Shown: positions 1-9,089, numbered from the stretch's first letter. The stretch is DNA of 64,000 bases from Bacteroidales bacterium (GCA_025210735.1 JAOARD010000007.1:124001-188000); one strand, 5' to 3'. A program made the numbers and translations. Notes: a model not told the origin generated them from the letters alone.

Positions 1-181
1 CATTAAGAGCAAAATTTAATAATCAGGAGTATCAGAACATAACCAATCATCTTAAAGCTATTGGGAAAAGAAAATCTTAGCAACATATCTCAATAAGAGA
101 GTATACCTTGTGTATCATACCATATTGTTTGTTTTCGTCTGAGTTATAATATCATATGTATGTACACAAGGTTTTAATTAA

Positions 182-445
182 CTAATATCCAATATTAATA
201 AATGGCGATGCTCTTGCACCTATCCTGTTCCACAATCCTATCTGAATCCCTGTTGCTCTGTCCGTTATATTCAGTATTGATATCTGAACACCAACAAAAC
301 AGTTGCTTCGGTTAGCTATTAATGTTACAAACAGCCCTTTACCATAACTGATATCTGAAAACATAAGCCGCTGTACTATTTTAATAACAAATACTGATAG
401 TGTTGAACAGAATATTAAGTACTCTGTAATTTTTAAATATCTCAT
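182..445 (-). CDS. Small LA_2272-type surface-repeat protein (87 aa)
   Basis: Unnamed small protein at the downstream end of the sigma/anti-sigma operon. The C-terminal half carries two units of the same repeat found in the two genes upstream (GVQISILN and GIQIGLWN) and ends in PFINIGY, a closing style I associate with LA_2272-type surface-repeat proteins of Bacteroidota. The N-terminal half has a hydrophobic stretch (about residues 9-25) that could be a membrane segment or uncleaved signal. The start is the ATG at 445; an in-frame TTG nine bases upstream looks less likely. It begins 16 bp after the 371-aa paralogue ends, so co-transcription is likely. It could be a truncated copy of its neighbours or a real mini-member; function unknown. 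Confidence 0.55.
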   Translation of the reverse strand: MRYLKITEYLIFCSTLSVFVIKIVQRLMFSDISYGKGLFVTLIANRSNCFVGVQISILNITDRATGIQIGLWNRIGARASPFINIGY

Positions 446-461
446 TGCTTGCAATAAAACA

Positions 462-1577
462 TTAAAGTGTAACAGATAGTCCCAGATTAAAGCCTATCCA
501 TACAGATGTTTCTGTTCTGTTATTATCGTATCGGTATATTGTATATGGTACATCAATGGTTCCGAAATCGGCTCCGTTCTTTACATCTGTTACATACACA
601 TTTACAGCCGGTCCTGCAAACAGAGACATACCATGCCCGATATTGTAGTTGTAATTAATGCTAAGACGATTTAATAAGTTCAGCTCATCCCATGTATCAT
701 TATGTACAATATTATTTGCTACAGCCTCAACTGATATTCCATGATTACCCTTTATAGTATGCAGACTACCAAAACCATATCCGTAAACTATATCACTATC
801 ATCGCCTGTGTAACCAACATTAAAAATGGTATAGAATTTCTCAACTCCCATCTTGTAACTGAAGTTACCATATACAACCTCATTTGCACTGATACTAAAG
901 TTGTAATACCCGTTATTTACAATACTAATAAGTCCTACAGGTATACCATTGTCTGAGTTATTTACAATATTTACAACCCCTAACTGAAAACCTTTCAGCC
1001 TGTTTGCCTGATTCACTACACCAATCTGTGCTCCCTTTACATCTCCTAATGCAACATTCACAACCCCAAGTTGCATTCCGTTTACCGATCCCGGTGTAAA
1101 GTTTACAGATCCAGACAGAGCCAAGCCTATTATTGAGTCTGTAGCAATATTAGCAACACCTGCAACAGATATACCTCTGTTACTTCTGCTCATATTCAGT
1201 ACACCAGATAACTGTAGTCCGATAACATCGCCTGTTGATACATTACATACTCCACCTAACAGAGCACCTTTAGCACTACCTGTGTTTACATTAAAAACAC
1301 CTCCTATCTGCATGCCTGTTACATCACCGCTATTATAGTTTCCTACACCACCCAGTTCAAATCCGTTAACACCACCATTAACACCCCAGAGCATATTAAA
1401 CGATAATCTGTTTGAATAACCGGCAGAACCAATACCGTTTGTTCCTAAAGGATACATAAAACTCACCTGAGCAGGTCGCTCTGTTTTATTACTCTCTGAC
1501 TGACCAAAAATGTTAGCCGATATAAATGTTGCAAATAGAGTTATTGCAATTACCCTTGTTATAATTCCTGTTTTCAT
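462..1577 (-). CDS. LA_2272-type surface-repeat outer-membrane protein
   Basis: Predicted exported protein of 371 aa. Residues 1-26 form a signal peptide ending in FGQ. Residues about 70-225 are some ten units of a roughly 15-16-residue repeat with the pattern G-x-Q-hydrophobic-(S/G)-G-hydrophobic-x-N (GMQIGGVFN, GLQLSGVLN, GAQIGVVNQ). The C-terminal ~140 residues alternate aromatic and polar residues as in a beta-barrel and resemble the C-terminus of the 626-aa protein encoded upstream. It follows that gene by ~140 bp on the same strand and is therefore probably under the same FecI/FecR control. No ligand or enzymatic function can be read. It lacks the STN domain of its paralogue, so it may be an effector rather than a sensor; that is inference. 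Confidence 0.65.
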   Translation of the reverse strand: MKTGIITRVIAITLFATFISANIFGQSESNKTERPAQVSFMYPLGTNGIGSAGYSNRLSFNMLWGVNGGVNGFELGGVGNYNSGDVTGMQIGGVFNVNTGSAKGALLGGVCNVSTGDVIGLQLSGVLNMSRSNRGISVAGVANIATDSIIGLALSGSVNFTPGSVNGMQLGVVNVALGDVKGAQIGVVNQANRLKGFQLGVVNIVNNSDNGIPVGLISIVNNGYYNFSISANEVVYGNFSYKMGVEKFYTIFNVGYTGDDSDIVYGYGFGSLHTIKGNHGISVEAVANNIVHNDTWDELNLLNRLSINYNYNIGHGMSLFAGPAVNVYVTDVKNGADFGTIDVPYTIYRYDNNRTETSVWIGFNLGLSVTL

Positions 1578-1718
1578 CTGTTTTGAATGTTTTCTGTTAT
1601 TATATTTTAACTTTTACACACTCAAGACAACTGTAAACAGACTTACCCTTACTCTGATTTAATTTTTTTTGATTTTTTTAATAACTTTTCTATCTAAGTC
1701 CTATATTTCAAGCATTTA

Positions 1719-3599
1719 TCAGAATCTAAATCCAACATTCCAACCTATCCAAACAATATCTTTACTATCAGATATTGCATCTTTTATATGTTTATTGCCT
1801 CTGTATATATCGTCACCAATACTACCATCCTCTAAAGAGTTCTTTTTATTAGGCAATATCAGATTAAATGATGGCCCGGTTGTAAATGTTAAACTCTTGT
1901 AGATTTTATAGTTCAGCCCTATCTGAAACCGGTACAGATTTCCTGCAAATATTCCGTTTGTAAGCTCTCTGCCTAATACAGCAGAACTTATGACTTCAGC
2001 ATTTACTGAGAATCGTTTTCTATGATTGGTTGTAGCACCTATTCCATATCCTAATTGTAAAAAATCACTTATGCCCACTTTTATTAAACTGTACAGATAT
2101 CTGCCACCTGTTTTATAGTTTACAGCAACATATGCTGACTCATCTGTTGTAATCTCAAACGTACGATATCCTCTGCGAACAATATTTATTAACCCAACCG
2201 GAAACCCTGATGTAATAGAGTCGCAATAGTTAACTATACCAAACTGAACTCCCTTTAATCTCTTTGCATAGTTATAGAAACCGGATATCTGTATGCCTGT
2301 TATATCATCGGTTGCTATATTTGTAAATGCAGCAGTTTGTACTCCCAGCACACTGTTTGCCCTGTTGTAAAATCCGGAGATCTGAGCACCCGTTATTTTG
2401 TGCGATCTGTTGTAGAATCCAGCTATCTGTATATACTCACGACCATAATAGTCTATATTGGCAAAGCCACTTATCTGACCACTCCGGCTATTGTATATTT
2501 TTGGTGCGCCATTAAGCATCTTCTTTTTAAGAGACACTGTGTTTACAAAACCGGCAACCTGCATACCGTTTACCTGTTTGTTAACAATATTTGCCACACC
2601 ACTCACCTGTAATCCTTTAACATTACCGCTGTTTTTATTTGCAAAACCGCTTATCTGAACACCACGTGTATTGCCTCCTACAATATTTGTTACACCGGAT
2701 ATCTGCACACCCGTTACATCATTACGTACAATATTTGCTACAGAACCTATCTCAAGTTGTCTTACTCCGGCTGAATATCCTGCAATAATATTCAACGAGA
2801 ATTTATTATCCTTAACTCCTCCGGTAAGAAAGTTTGTACCAACAGATGGTAAAAATGATACCTGTCCAAAACGTTCCTCCTTTACCTTAAGGTTATCTGA
2901 TATGTATATAACCTCTTTAGGAACAAATAACCCGGCCATACGAATATTTGCAACACTACTACCTTTTGTTACAAGTCCGGAAATCTGCGACACACTCCTG
3001 CTCTGAAGATAACTGTTATCTACAACACTCCTGCTCAGCTCTACATCAAGATTAATATCATTTGTAAGATTAACAAACAGAACAGTATCGTTATAACCTC
3101 TGCACGACACACTAAGAGCTATCTCTCTACCTCTTTTATTAAATTTTACAGCGTACTTTCCGTCACTTTTTGTAAGACTGGCTCCTCTGCCATTAACCTC
3201 ATATACAATAGCACTGTTAAGTGGTATACCATACATATCTGTTACCACTCCAGATACTATATATCTCTTATTCAACTTTGGTTCAGGCTGTTTATGCTTA
3301 AGTATAACAACATGGTTACCCACAGTCCGGTATCTGTACTTGTTTGCCAACAATCTATTCAGTACATCGCTAACTCTTGTCTCTTTTACATTGAGTGTTG
3401 CCAAAGGTTTGTCTGAAAACAGTTCAGCATTGTAAGAGAAACTAAATCCTGCCTGTAGCTCTATCTTTTTAAGAACACTCTCAACAGGACAATCTGTTAC
3501 ATCTATATTAACCTTACAATTAAGATAATCAACTGACGAACACAATGCAGCATAACATGTATGCAGCAAAAGAGTAAATACTAAAACTACTCGCTTCAT
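1719..3599 (-). CDS. STN domain / carboxypeptidase-regulatory-like domain / surface-repeat barrel protein
   Basis: 626 aa with signal peptide (about 1-21). Residues ~28-105 match an STN (secretin/TonB N-terminus) domain, which in FecA-type receptors relays a signal to FecR in the periplasm. Residues ~113-190 are a carboxypeptidase-regulatory-like beta-sandwich (VSGVVTDMYGIPLNSAIV). In place of a TonB-dependent plug and barrel, residues ~275-480 hold about twelve GVQISGxxN-type repeats, followed by a barrel-like region ending in aromatic GFRF, as outer-membrane proteins do. The start codon overlaps the fecR stop (TAATG), so the two are translationally coupled. I infer a non-TonB outer-membrane sensor for the adjacent sigma/anti-sigma pair. 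What it senses is unknown. Confidence 0.7.
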   Translation of the reverse strand: MKRVVLVFTLLLHTCYAALCSSVDYLNCKVNIDVTDCPVESVLKKIELQAGFSFSYNAELFSDKPLATLNVKETRVSDVLNRLLANKYRYRTVGNHVVILKHKQPEPKLNKRYIVSGVVTDMYGIPLNSAIVYEVNGRGASLTKSDGKYAVKFNKRGREIALSVSCRGYNDTVLFVNLTNDINLDVELSRSVVDNSYLQSRSVSQISGLVTKGSSVANIRMAGLFVPKEVIYISDNLKVKEERFGQVSFLPSVGTNFLTGGVKDNKFSLNIIAGYSAGVRQLEIGSVANIVRNDVTGVQISGVTNIVGGNTRGVQISGFANKNSGNVKGLQVSGVANIVNKQVNGMQVAGFVNTVSLKKKMLNGAPKIYNSRSGQISGFANIDYYGREYIQIAGFYNRSHKITGAQISGFYNRANSVLGVQTAAFTNIATDDITGIQISGFYNYAKRLKGVQFGIVNYCDSITSGFPVGLINIVRRGYRTFEITTDESAYVAVNYKTGGRYLYSLIKVGISDFLQLGYGIGATTNHRKRFSVNAEVISSAVLGRELTNGIFAGNLYRFQIGLNYKIYKSLTFTTGPSFNLILPNKKNSLEDGSIGDDIYRGNKHIKDAISDSKDIVWIGWNVGFRF

Positions 3600-4618
3600 T
3601 AATCTGATAGTTCTACAGTAATTACACCTTTATCAACAGAGTATTTCAGATCAAATGTCTCTGCAACAATTGCAACAATCTCTTCAGCACTGTCTGCCCT
3701 GAACGATGATGTAAGTTTAAGGTTGTTAATTGTATTGTCTGTTACATCTATACGGATATCGTACCTGTCTGCCAATATTCTGAACACCTCTGCAAGGCTA
3801 ATCTTATTAAAAACCAATTGTTTATTAACCCAGAAGAATGCATCGGGCAACTGTTTAACCTTTTTTATAGTCGAATTATTTACTACAACACTCTCTCCAG
3901 CTGTTAATATAGTGGTTATAGTATCGTTTCTGTTACTGCTAAGAGCATAAACCTCTACCTTACCACGCTCAACATCAACCCACATTCTGTTATCATTAAC
4001 AGATCTCACTATAAATTTAGTTCCAAGAACCCTTACTCCTCCGGCATCTGTATTTACAATAAATGGTTTCTCCTTAGCTTTCACAACATCAAAACATGCC
4101 TCTCCTCTCAGCGTTACAACACGCTCCTGTTTTTCATTTTCGGCATACTGAATAACAGCACCACTATTAAGCGTAATCACAGATCCATCAGGAATAGTAT
4201 CTGAAATAATCCCATCGCCTTTGTTGCTATACATAACTGTTTCAGGGAACATCTGCGATGTTACAATGCCAATAATACCTATTACAACAACCAGAACTGC
4301 TGCAATAGAACCCCATATGGTTCTTACCTTACGCACATCATAAAGAGATCTGCCTCTGCTCTTTACTTTGTCAATCTCTACCTGCATCTGAATCTTATCA
4401 CTCATTCTTCTCCAGGCCTTGTCGCTGTCAACGGCTATTGGTTGCGGATTTAACTTTCCTGTCTCAACCCATACCGCCTCAACAGAATCAAACCTTTTCC
4501 GATTATCATCCGATTCATTCAGCCAGGTTATAACACGTTGCCTATCTTCAGAATCAAGATCGCCAGTAAGAAATCTTATAAGTGTGCTACCATTTATATT
4601 TTTGTTATCTAAACTCAT
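3599..4618 (-). CDS. FecR-family anti-sigma factor
   Basis: 339 aa. The cytoplasmic N-terminal ~95 residues would bind the sigma factor. A single membrane segment lies at ~104-123 (SIAAVLVVVIGIIGIVTS). The periplasmic region has the FecR core (~140-240, with LNSGAVIQY, GEACFDV and GTKFIVRS) and a C-terminal STN-like DUF4974 domain (~265-339, LVFNKISLAEVFRILADRYDIRI). This is the usual Bacteroidota anti-sigma layout. It lies between the sigma gene (48 bp upstream) and the STN-repeat gene (overlapping stop/start). By family knowledge it receives a signal from an outer-membrane STN domain and releases the sigma factor. Confidence 0.9.
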   Translation of the reverse strand: MSLDNKNINGSTLIRFLTGDLDSEDRQRVITWLNESDDNRKRFDSVEAVWVETGKLNPQPIAVDSDKAWRRMSDKIQMQVEIDKVKSRGRSLYDVRKVRTIWGSIAAVLVVVIGIIGIVTSQMFPETVMYSNKGDGIISDTIPDGSVITLNSGAVIQYAENEKQERVVTLRGEACFDVVKAKEKPFIVNTDAGGVRVLGTKFIVRSVNDNRMWVDVERGKVEVYALSSNRNDTITTILTAGESVVVNNSTIKKVKQLPDAFFWVNKQLVFNKISLAEVFRILADRYDIRIDVTDNTINNLKLTSSFRADSAEEIVAIVAETFDLKYSVDKGVITVELSD

Positions 4619-4665
4619 TATCTGCTACAATCTTATAATTAAGACAACTGAATACTCAGTTACCC

Positions 4666-5238
4666 CTATTGTCCTATTAATAAATATATCAATATCAGCG
4701 GAAGATATTCCGACAACTCCTTACGCAAAAATGTAAGAGCTTTGCTCATTTGCCCTTCAACAGTTTTTACAGATATGTTAAGGCTATCTGCTATTTCACG
4801 GTACTTAAGCCCCTGATAACGACTCATTATAAACACTTTTTTACGTTGTTCAGGTAACATATCTATAGCGCGTCTTACAACAGTCTCTAATTCACCCATA
4901 TCGGCGATATCTGAATCCTGTTGTTCATTAAGATTTATATCCTCCTGATTATATCTCTTATACTCCTCTCGTATTCCTATATGCTTTATTACATTAAGGC
5001 TGGCATTACGAACTGCCCTGTAGAGATATGCCTTAACTGATGTATCTATATTAAGTGTATTCCTGTTTATCCAAAGCTTAAAAAAGGTCTCCTGAACCAC
5101 CTCTTCAGAAGCCTCCTGCTCCTGCATAAAACTATATGCATATGAACATAGGTTTGCATAATGCTCCTTAAAGATAGCCTCAAACTCCCTCTCACTAAAC
5201 AGGCAACCTCCATTACCGGATATATCACTTGTACTCAT
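4666..5238 (-). CDS. ECF sigma factor, FecI-like (RNA polymerase sigma-70 family)
   Basis: 190 aa. Region 2 is at ~20-90 (FKEHYANLCSYAYSFMQEQEASEEVVQETFFKLW) and region 4 at ~120-175 (LPEQRKKVFIMSRYQGLKYREIADSLNISVKTVEGQM), a typical extracytoplasmic-function sigma factor without region 3. It is the first gene of the operon with fecR and the surface-repeat genes and probably autoregulates that operon. A TATCTTTG -7 element lies 32 bp before the start. Similar sigma factors in Bacteroidota usually control glycan or iron uptake loci with SusC/D pairs; here no SusC/D pair is present. Confidence 0.9.
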   Translation of the reverse strand: MSTSDISGNGGCLFSEREFEAIFKEHYANLCSYAYSFMQEQEASEEVVQETFFKLWINRNTLNIDTSVKAYLYRAVRNASLNVIKHIGIREEYKRYNQEDINLNEQQDSDIADMGELETVVRRAIDMLPEQRKKVFIMSRYQGLKYREIADSLNISVKTVEGQMSKALTFLRKELSEYLPLILIYLLIGQ

Positions 5239-5269
5239 CTGAATTGTAATACTTCTTTATTTTATTCTT

Positions 5270-5277
5270 CAAAGATA
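5270..5277 (-). promoter_or_regulatory. Promoter -7 element of the sigma/anti-sigma operon
   Basis: TATCTTTG on the minus strand matches the Bacteroidota -7 consensus TAnnTTTG and sits 32 bp before the sigma ATG. No clear TTTG -33 box is present at 19-21 nt, so activity may depend on another factor. Confidence 0.4.
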
Positions 5278-5327
5278 AATATATGAAAAGTAAAACAGTG
5301 ATAGTAACTATAATTTCTGCATTATGA

Positions 5328-6782
5328 CTACCTGACTCTCTCCTTCTTTGCTCTGTTAATAATCTCCAACTTCTCTGGTGTAAGTATCATCATTGCCGCA
5401 GGTATCTTTCTCTTTACCTCATTCTGAAGATCATCGTCTAACATACTAAAACTTTTTGAATAGTGACGTTGAGCATAGTTATTACGCACAACAGACATTG
5501 CTTCATAAAACGATGTAAGACTGGTTATGTATGACTGAAAATCTGCTTCGCAATTCATATGAAACTCTGCAAAGAAATCTGTATCAGCAATCATCAAATC
5601 TGCTAATACACTCTTAGCATTACCAAACAAAACAACGTTATTATTGATGATCATATTTTTATCACTATACTCTATTCTGATAATATTACTGCTCCTGCTA
5701 ATCTCTCTGTCATAATTCTCCAGAACACGTTGTTGCAACATAGATTTTGAACTTACAACATAGTGGTTAAAAGTATAATCGCTATAATATCTGTCATCAA
5801 ACTCCCTGTTTGGTGGCAATACAGCATAACCAATTTTTGCAGCACCAATTACTTCTGGCATGTTATCCACAATAACTTTTTCAAGCTTATGTATATATGT
5901 CATCTCTATGTTACTATCAGCAATAATTCTATATCGCAATAAAAATATATAATCAGAATACTCTTCTTTTAATGAATCTATAACACTATTAATTTTATCA
6001 AACGGTACAATCTTATTGTTAATAATAACCTTTGGTTCCTTATTGTGTCCATCTGTTGCCAGTGTTATCTCAATTGTCTCTCTTTCTATATATTTTACCG
6101 AAACATTACTCTCTGGTACCTTCAGTTTATATGCGCTAACAGCATTCTTACTGCTAAACACCTCATTTATTTGGTTATAATCTATAATATCTATTCGCGA
6201 AACAGACAGTGATAAAACAGATACAATTACTGCTGATATAAACATCCATTTAAGGCTGTTACGTCGGTATGTAATACGCAGCGTTTTCCATGTCTGCATA
6301 AACAGTACTATAATAATCAGTATAAACAGATAGTTATAATCAGGATATAGACTAAACACATAGTAACCTTTCAGTGCCAACCCCATACCTATAACAAACA
6401 TAACTCCCAGATTTGTTATCCAGTACATAAAACTCCAGTTAAGATCGCGCTGATCGTTAATTATTGATGTTCTCTTTACTCCGGATATTGTAAATACTCT
6501 TTTTGGGGTGTTAAACCATATTCTGAAACACTCTGCCTGCCCCATTATTACTGCAATAAATGCATAAATAGTATTATAGAACAGTGCCTCACTATCGGTT
6601 AATATCCACATATCAAACTTATCTGTAGCGGTACATACTCTGAATGTTTCGCGTATTACATATAAAAAAGCATAGAGTGCAAATGCATACAACACTCCTG
6701 TTACCAATCCTGTAATAAGTTTTGTTCTGGATATATTTTTAAAAAGATTTGCTTGTTCCGAATACAATTTTTTACGTGCCAT
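5328..6782 (-). CDS. Multi-pass membrane protein of unknown function
   Basis: 484 aa, not recognised. The N-terminal ~210 residues contain about six hydrophobic segments (for example LITGLVTGVLYAFALYAFLYV and YLFILIIIVLFMQTW). The remainder is soluble, with a repeated pattern of short beta strands and charged helices (~230-460). It ends with a basic tail (RAKKERVR). The frame is open 41 codons further upstream, but that extension is Cys/Tyr-rich and implausible; MARKKLYSEQ at 6782 is the natural start. It is on the same strand as the sigma operon but upstream of the sigma promoter, so probably separate from it. Two related elements in the soluble part (residues ~240-300 and ~385-405) suggest an internal duplication. 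Confidence 0.6.
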   Translation of the reverse strand: MARKKLYSEQANLFKNISRTKLITGLVTGVLYAFALYAFLYVIRETFRVCTATDKFDMWILTDSEALFYNTIYAFIAVIMGQAECFRIWFNTPKRVFTISGVKRTSIINDQRDLNWSFMYWITNLGVMFVIGMGLALKGYYVFSLYPDYNYLFILIIIVLFMQTWKTLRITYRRNSLKWMFISAVIVSVLSLSVSRIDIIDYNQINEVFSSKNAVSAYKLKVPESNVSVKYIERETIEITLATDGHNKEPKVIINNKIVPFDKINSVIDSLKEEYSDYIFLLRYRIIADSNIEMTYIHKLEKVIVDNMPEVIGAAKIGYAVLPPNREFDDRYYSDYTFNHYVVSSKSMLQQRVLENYDREISRSSNIIRIEYSDKNMIINNNVVLFGNAKSVLADLMIADTDFFAEFHMNCEADFQSYITSLTSFYEAMSVVRNNYAQRHYSKSFSMLDDDLQNEVKRKIPAAMMILTPEKLEIINRAKKERVR

Positions 6783-7017
6783 TACTCTATAATAATTCAG
6801 GGTTATCGGGCAAATGTAACAATTAAAATATGATTCACAGAGTCTGATTTGGCATATATATTCATGCTCTGTAATATGTAAGTTATTATAACCATAACAG
6901 CTCATATTCAGATAATTTACATATTCAGCAATAAAACATTGTAAAATAGAGTTTTATATAATAAGAATACTCTTATTATGAAAAGAGCATAAGAAAGACT
7001 TTACTAGTACACAAAGA

Positions 7018-7041
7018 CAATCATAATGCGAGTTTCATCTG
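7018..7041 (-). repeat. Partial copy of dispersed CAGATGGAAC repeat (inverted relative to next copy)
   Basis: The segment ending in GCGAGTTTCATCTG is the inverse of the copy that starts at 7064; together they form an imperfect inverted repeat with a T-rich 22-nt loop. Confidence 0.5.
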
Positions 7042-7063
7042 TTTATTTTTTCTTTTTAATGGT

Positions 7064-7122
7064 CAGATGGAACTCCGCATAATAATCATGTGTAAAAAGC
7101 CTTTACTGATGCTTCGTTTCGT
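7064..7122 (+). repeat. Dispersed intergenic repeat, copy 1
   Basis: Begins CAGATGGAACTCCGCAT and ends near CGTTTCGT. Related copies occur at 13571-13633, 22933-22980 and 48235-48301, in each case shortly upstream of a start codon. The rest of the 6783-7150 gap shows only AT-rich sequence and the promoter below. Confidence 0.6.
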
Positions 7123-7123
7123 A

Positions 7124-7131
7124 TAACTTTG
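7124..7131 (+). promoter_or_regulatory. Promoter -7 element upstream of the TonB-C protein gene
   Basis: TAACTTTG matches the Bacteroidota -7 consensus and lies 19 bp before the ATG at 7151, which would give a short leader. The -33 region is only a weak match (TTTA). Confidence 0.4.
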
Positions 7132-7150
7132 TAAATAAAAAACAGGCATT

Positions 7151-7822
7151 ATGAAACATATTATTTTAATAATATCATTTATAGCTATTATTTGTAATCT
7201 GTCTGCACAAGAGTATAGCGATACCATATTTTTTGATTCAGCCTGGAAAGAGATAAAAAGTGACGACTTTGCATATTACAGAGTAGTTAAAGAGGAGAAT
7301 AACCTTTTTCATGTAACAGATTACCGTAAGTCAGGAGAGATTCAAATGACAGGTGGATATATATCTGAAAAGTTTGAATCAAGAGAAGGGGAGTTTATAT
7401 GGTTCCACAAAAACGGTAACAAAAGCAGGTTAACAAATTTCAGTAATAACCAACCCATTGGTTACAGTTATGAATATGATAAACAGGGTAATCTTATTCT
7501 GAGATACATTGCAGATATTAAATCGCTGGACAATGCAAAGAGTATAATTAAACATATCAGGAAGTTTCGCAGACACCTATACAGAAAAATAAAGTATCCT
7601 AAATACTGTTACAACAACAATATTGACGGTAATGTTGTTGTTGACTTTGTTATTAACAAAGAGGGGAAGGCTGTAGATTATACTATATCTAAAACTGTAC
7701 ATGATCAACTGGATGCTGAAGCCATAAGAGTTATAGAGGCATACAGTAAATGGCCTGTGCCTGTTTACAAAGAGAAAGAGACAATTATAAAACTGAGAAT
7801 ACCAGTTGTTTTTACCTTGTAA
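7151..7822 (+). CDS. Secreted TonB C-terminal domain protein with MORN-like N-terminal part
   Basis: 223 aa. Signal peptide at 1-19 (LIISFIAIICNLSAQ). Residues ~55-115 resemble MORN/YwqK-type antitoxin-like repeats (FIWFHKNGNKSRLTNF, YEYDKQGNLI). Residues ~135-223 form a TonB C-terminal domain (GNVVVDFVINKEGKAVDYTI, DAEAIRVIEAYSKWPVP). Unlike a true energy-transducing TonB it has no N-terminal membrane anchor plus Pro-rich spacer, so it is probably a periplasmic or secreted protein that uses the fold for binding. Such proteins are common in Bacteroidota and have no settled function. It stands alone, 75 bp ahead of a small membrane protein gene. Confidence 0.7.
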   Translation: MKHIILIISFIAIICNLSAQEYSDTIFFDSAWKEIKSDDFAYYRVVKEENNLFHVTDYRKSGEIQMTGGYISEKFESREGEFIWFHKNGNKSRLTNFSNNQPIGYSYEYDKQGNLILRYIADIKSLDNAKSIIKHIRKFRRHLYRKIKYPKYCYNNNIDGNVVVDFVINKEGKAVDYTISKTVHDQLDAEAIRVIEAYSKWPVPVYKEKETIIKLRIPVVFTL

Positions 7823-7897
7823 AAAAATATAAAATAATAATAACTGTTGCGCACACACTTTTATTAAGTATATTTATCTTAATAAAAAGATAAACCT

Positions 7898-8095
7898 ATG
7901 AGCGAAATTCTAAAAAAGTTAATCATAGCAACAGGAACTCTATTTGCAGCACTTTTAATAACAGTTATTATTACCGGCAGAAAATTATTTGAAACTAATT
8001 TAAAAGATATACTTATCTGTTACGCCGTATACATAACAATATATCTGTCTGTTTTACTTATAGGTAAAAAACTAAATATTAAAAAACAGAAATAG
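7898..8095 (+). CDS. Small two-helix membrane protein
   Basis: 65 aa, not recognised. Two hydrophobic segments (~9-27 and ~39-56: LIIATGTLFAALLITVIITG, DILICYAVYITIYLSVLLIG) joined by a short charged loop, with a basic C-terminal tail (KKLNIKKQK), suggest a hairpin inner-membrane protein with both ends in the cytoplasm. ATG start. It follows the TonB-C gene on the same strand. No function can be assigned. Confidence 0.55.
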   Translation: MSEILKKLIIATGTLFAALLITVIITGRKLFETNLKDILICYAVYITIYLSVLLIGKKLNIKKQK

Positions 8096-8112
8096 AGCTA
8101 CACCATAATTCC

Positions 8113-8141
8113 ACAGGTCAGAATAGTTTACGCTGACCTGT
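8113..8141. terminator. Hairpin between convergent genes
   Basis: A 9-bp perfect stem (ACAGGTCAG / CTGACCTGT) with an 11-nt loop lies between the stop of the 65-aa gene and the stop of the convergent gene. It lacks a long T run on either side, so it is a weak terminator candidate. Confidence 0.35.
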
Positions 8142-8180
8142 AGAATATATACTGCTATACAGGACTATAATATTTACCCT

Positions 8181-9002
8181 CTATTCTATCTTTAAACACC
8201 CACCAAAAGGTGATTCTTTTGCTAACAAACTAAAGTAGCTTTCAATATCAGACCTTAATCTACTCTCCGTTTCAGATGAACAATAGATAACATATTTAAT
8301 CTCAAACTCACCTATATGTACATTACACTCTTCTGCATTCTTAAATATTTCAGGTTTATATTTTTCATTTTTATACAAAAAATCACCCAAAGCAACTAAA
8401 GGATATTTTTCATACTTAATCATATAAAAATCATTCATTCTTATATCTTGTTCTGTTCTCAATAGTGAATCAACATATCTGGTTACATCAGTTACAGACA
8501 CCCCTAAATGACGACATATATTGTCTTTTGCCTCAAAAACAATTACACCATGGTTCAGCTCATCTATACCATAGATAAACAAACTATCTACACCTTGTTT
8601 TTCAGACAGGTTTGCTTCCAAGTCAATTAAAAAATTGGGATCTACAGGATATATTCCCTGATCTACAACAACTGTAATTTCAGAAATGCCTCTTATTTTG
8701 TTAAGAGTTCTATCTATCGACTTTTCACTAAAAACCTCATAGTTAATAACCAGTTTTACTGAGGCTAATAACAGACATGTCAACATCAATATTTTTAACC
8801 ATTTCTGAGCAATTTTAAAGAAGATAATTAACAAAAATAGTGTAGCAATAACAGATATAGTAACAACAATATATCCAAACTCGCCTTTGAACCTGTCTAT
8901 AGCCAACAGAGTAAAAAGTAACTGAATAAATGAGACTATAACTATAATAAGTTTAGAACTCTTTGCAAAAGTTCTTCTGTTTTTGTTTAGTTCCTGTTTC
9001 AT
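8181..9002 (-). CDS. Hypothetical membrane-anchored protein
   Basis: 273 aa, not recognised. Three hydrophobic segments near the N-terminus (~16-35, ~43-65, ~69-88) are followed by a soluble domain of ~185 residues with alternating strands and helices (for example ISEITVVVDQGIYPVDPNFL and GEFEIKYVIYCSS) that probably faces one side of the membrane. The ATG at 9002 (MKQELNKNRR) is preferred to an in-frame GTG two codons upstream. It stands alone and is convergent with the 65-aa gene. Confidence 0.55.
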   Translation of the reverse strand: MKQELNKNRRTFAKSSKLIIVIVSFIQLLFTLLAIDRFKGEFGYIVVTISVIATLFLLIIFFKIAQKWLKILMLTCLLLASVKLVINYEVFSEKSIDRTLNKIRGISEITVVVDQGIYPVDPNFLIDLEANLSEKQGVDSLFIYGIDELNHGVIVFEAKDNICRHLGVSVTDVTRYVDSLLRTEQDIRMNDFYMIKYEKYPLVALGDFLYKNEKYKPEIFKNAEECNVHIGEFEIKYVIYCSSETESRLRSDIESYFSLLAKESPFGGCLKIE

Positions 9003-9089
9003 AAACACTGATTAATTTTCTTCATTTATAGGGTAAAAGGTTATAAATTCGGTTCTGCAAAATCCAATAACCTTGTAACAAATACTCAA

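Noticed and set aside
741-956. 71-aa ORF antisense to the surface-repeat gene
   Set aside because: Shadow frame of the repeat-coding sequence on the minus strand.
6783-6905. N-terminal extension of the 484-aa membrane protein
   Set aside because: Cys/Tyr-rich and of low coding quality; ATG at 6782 gives a normal start.
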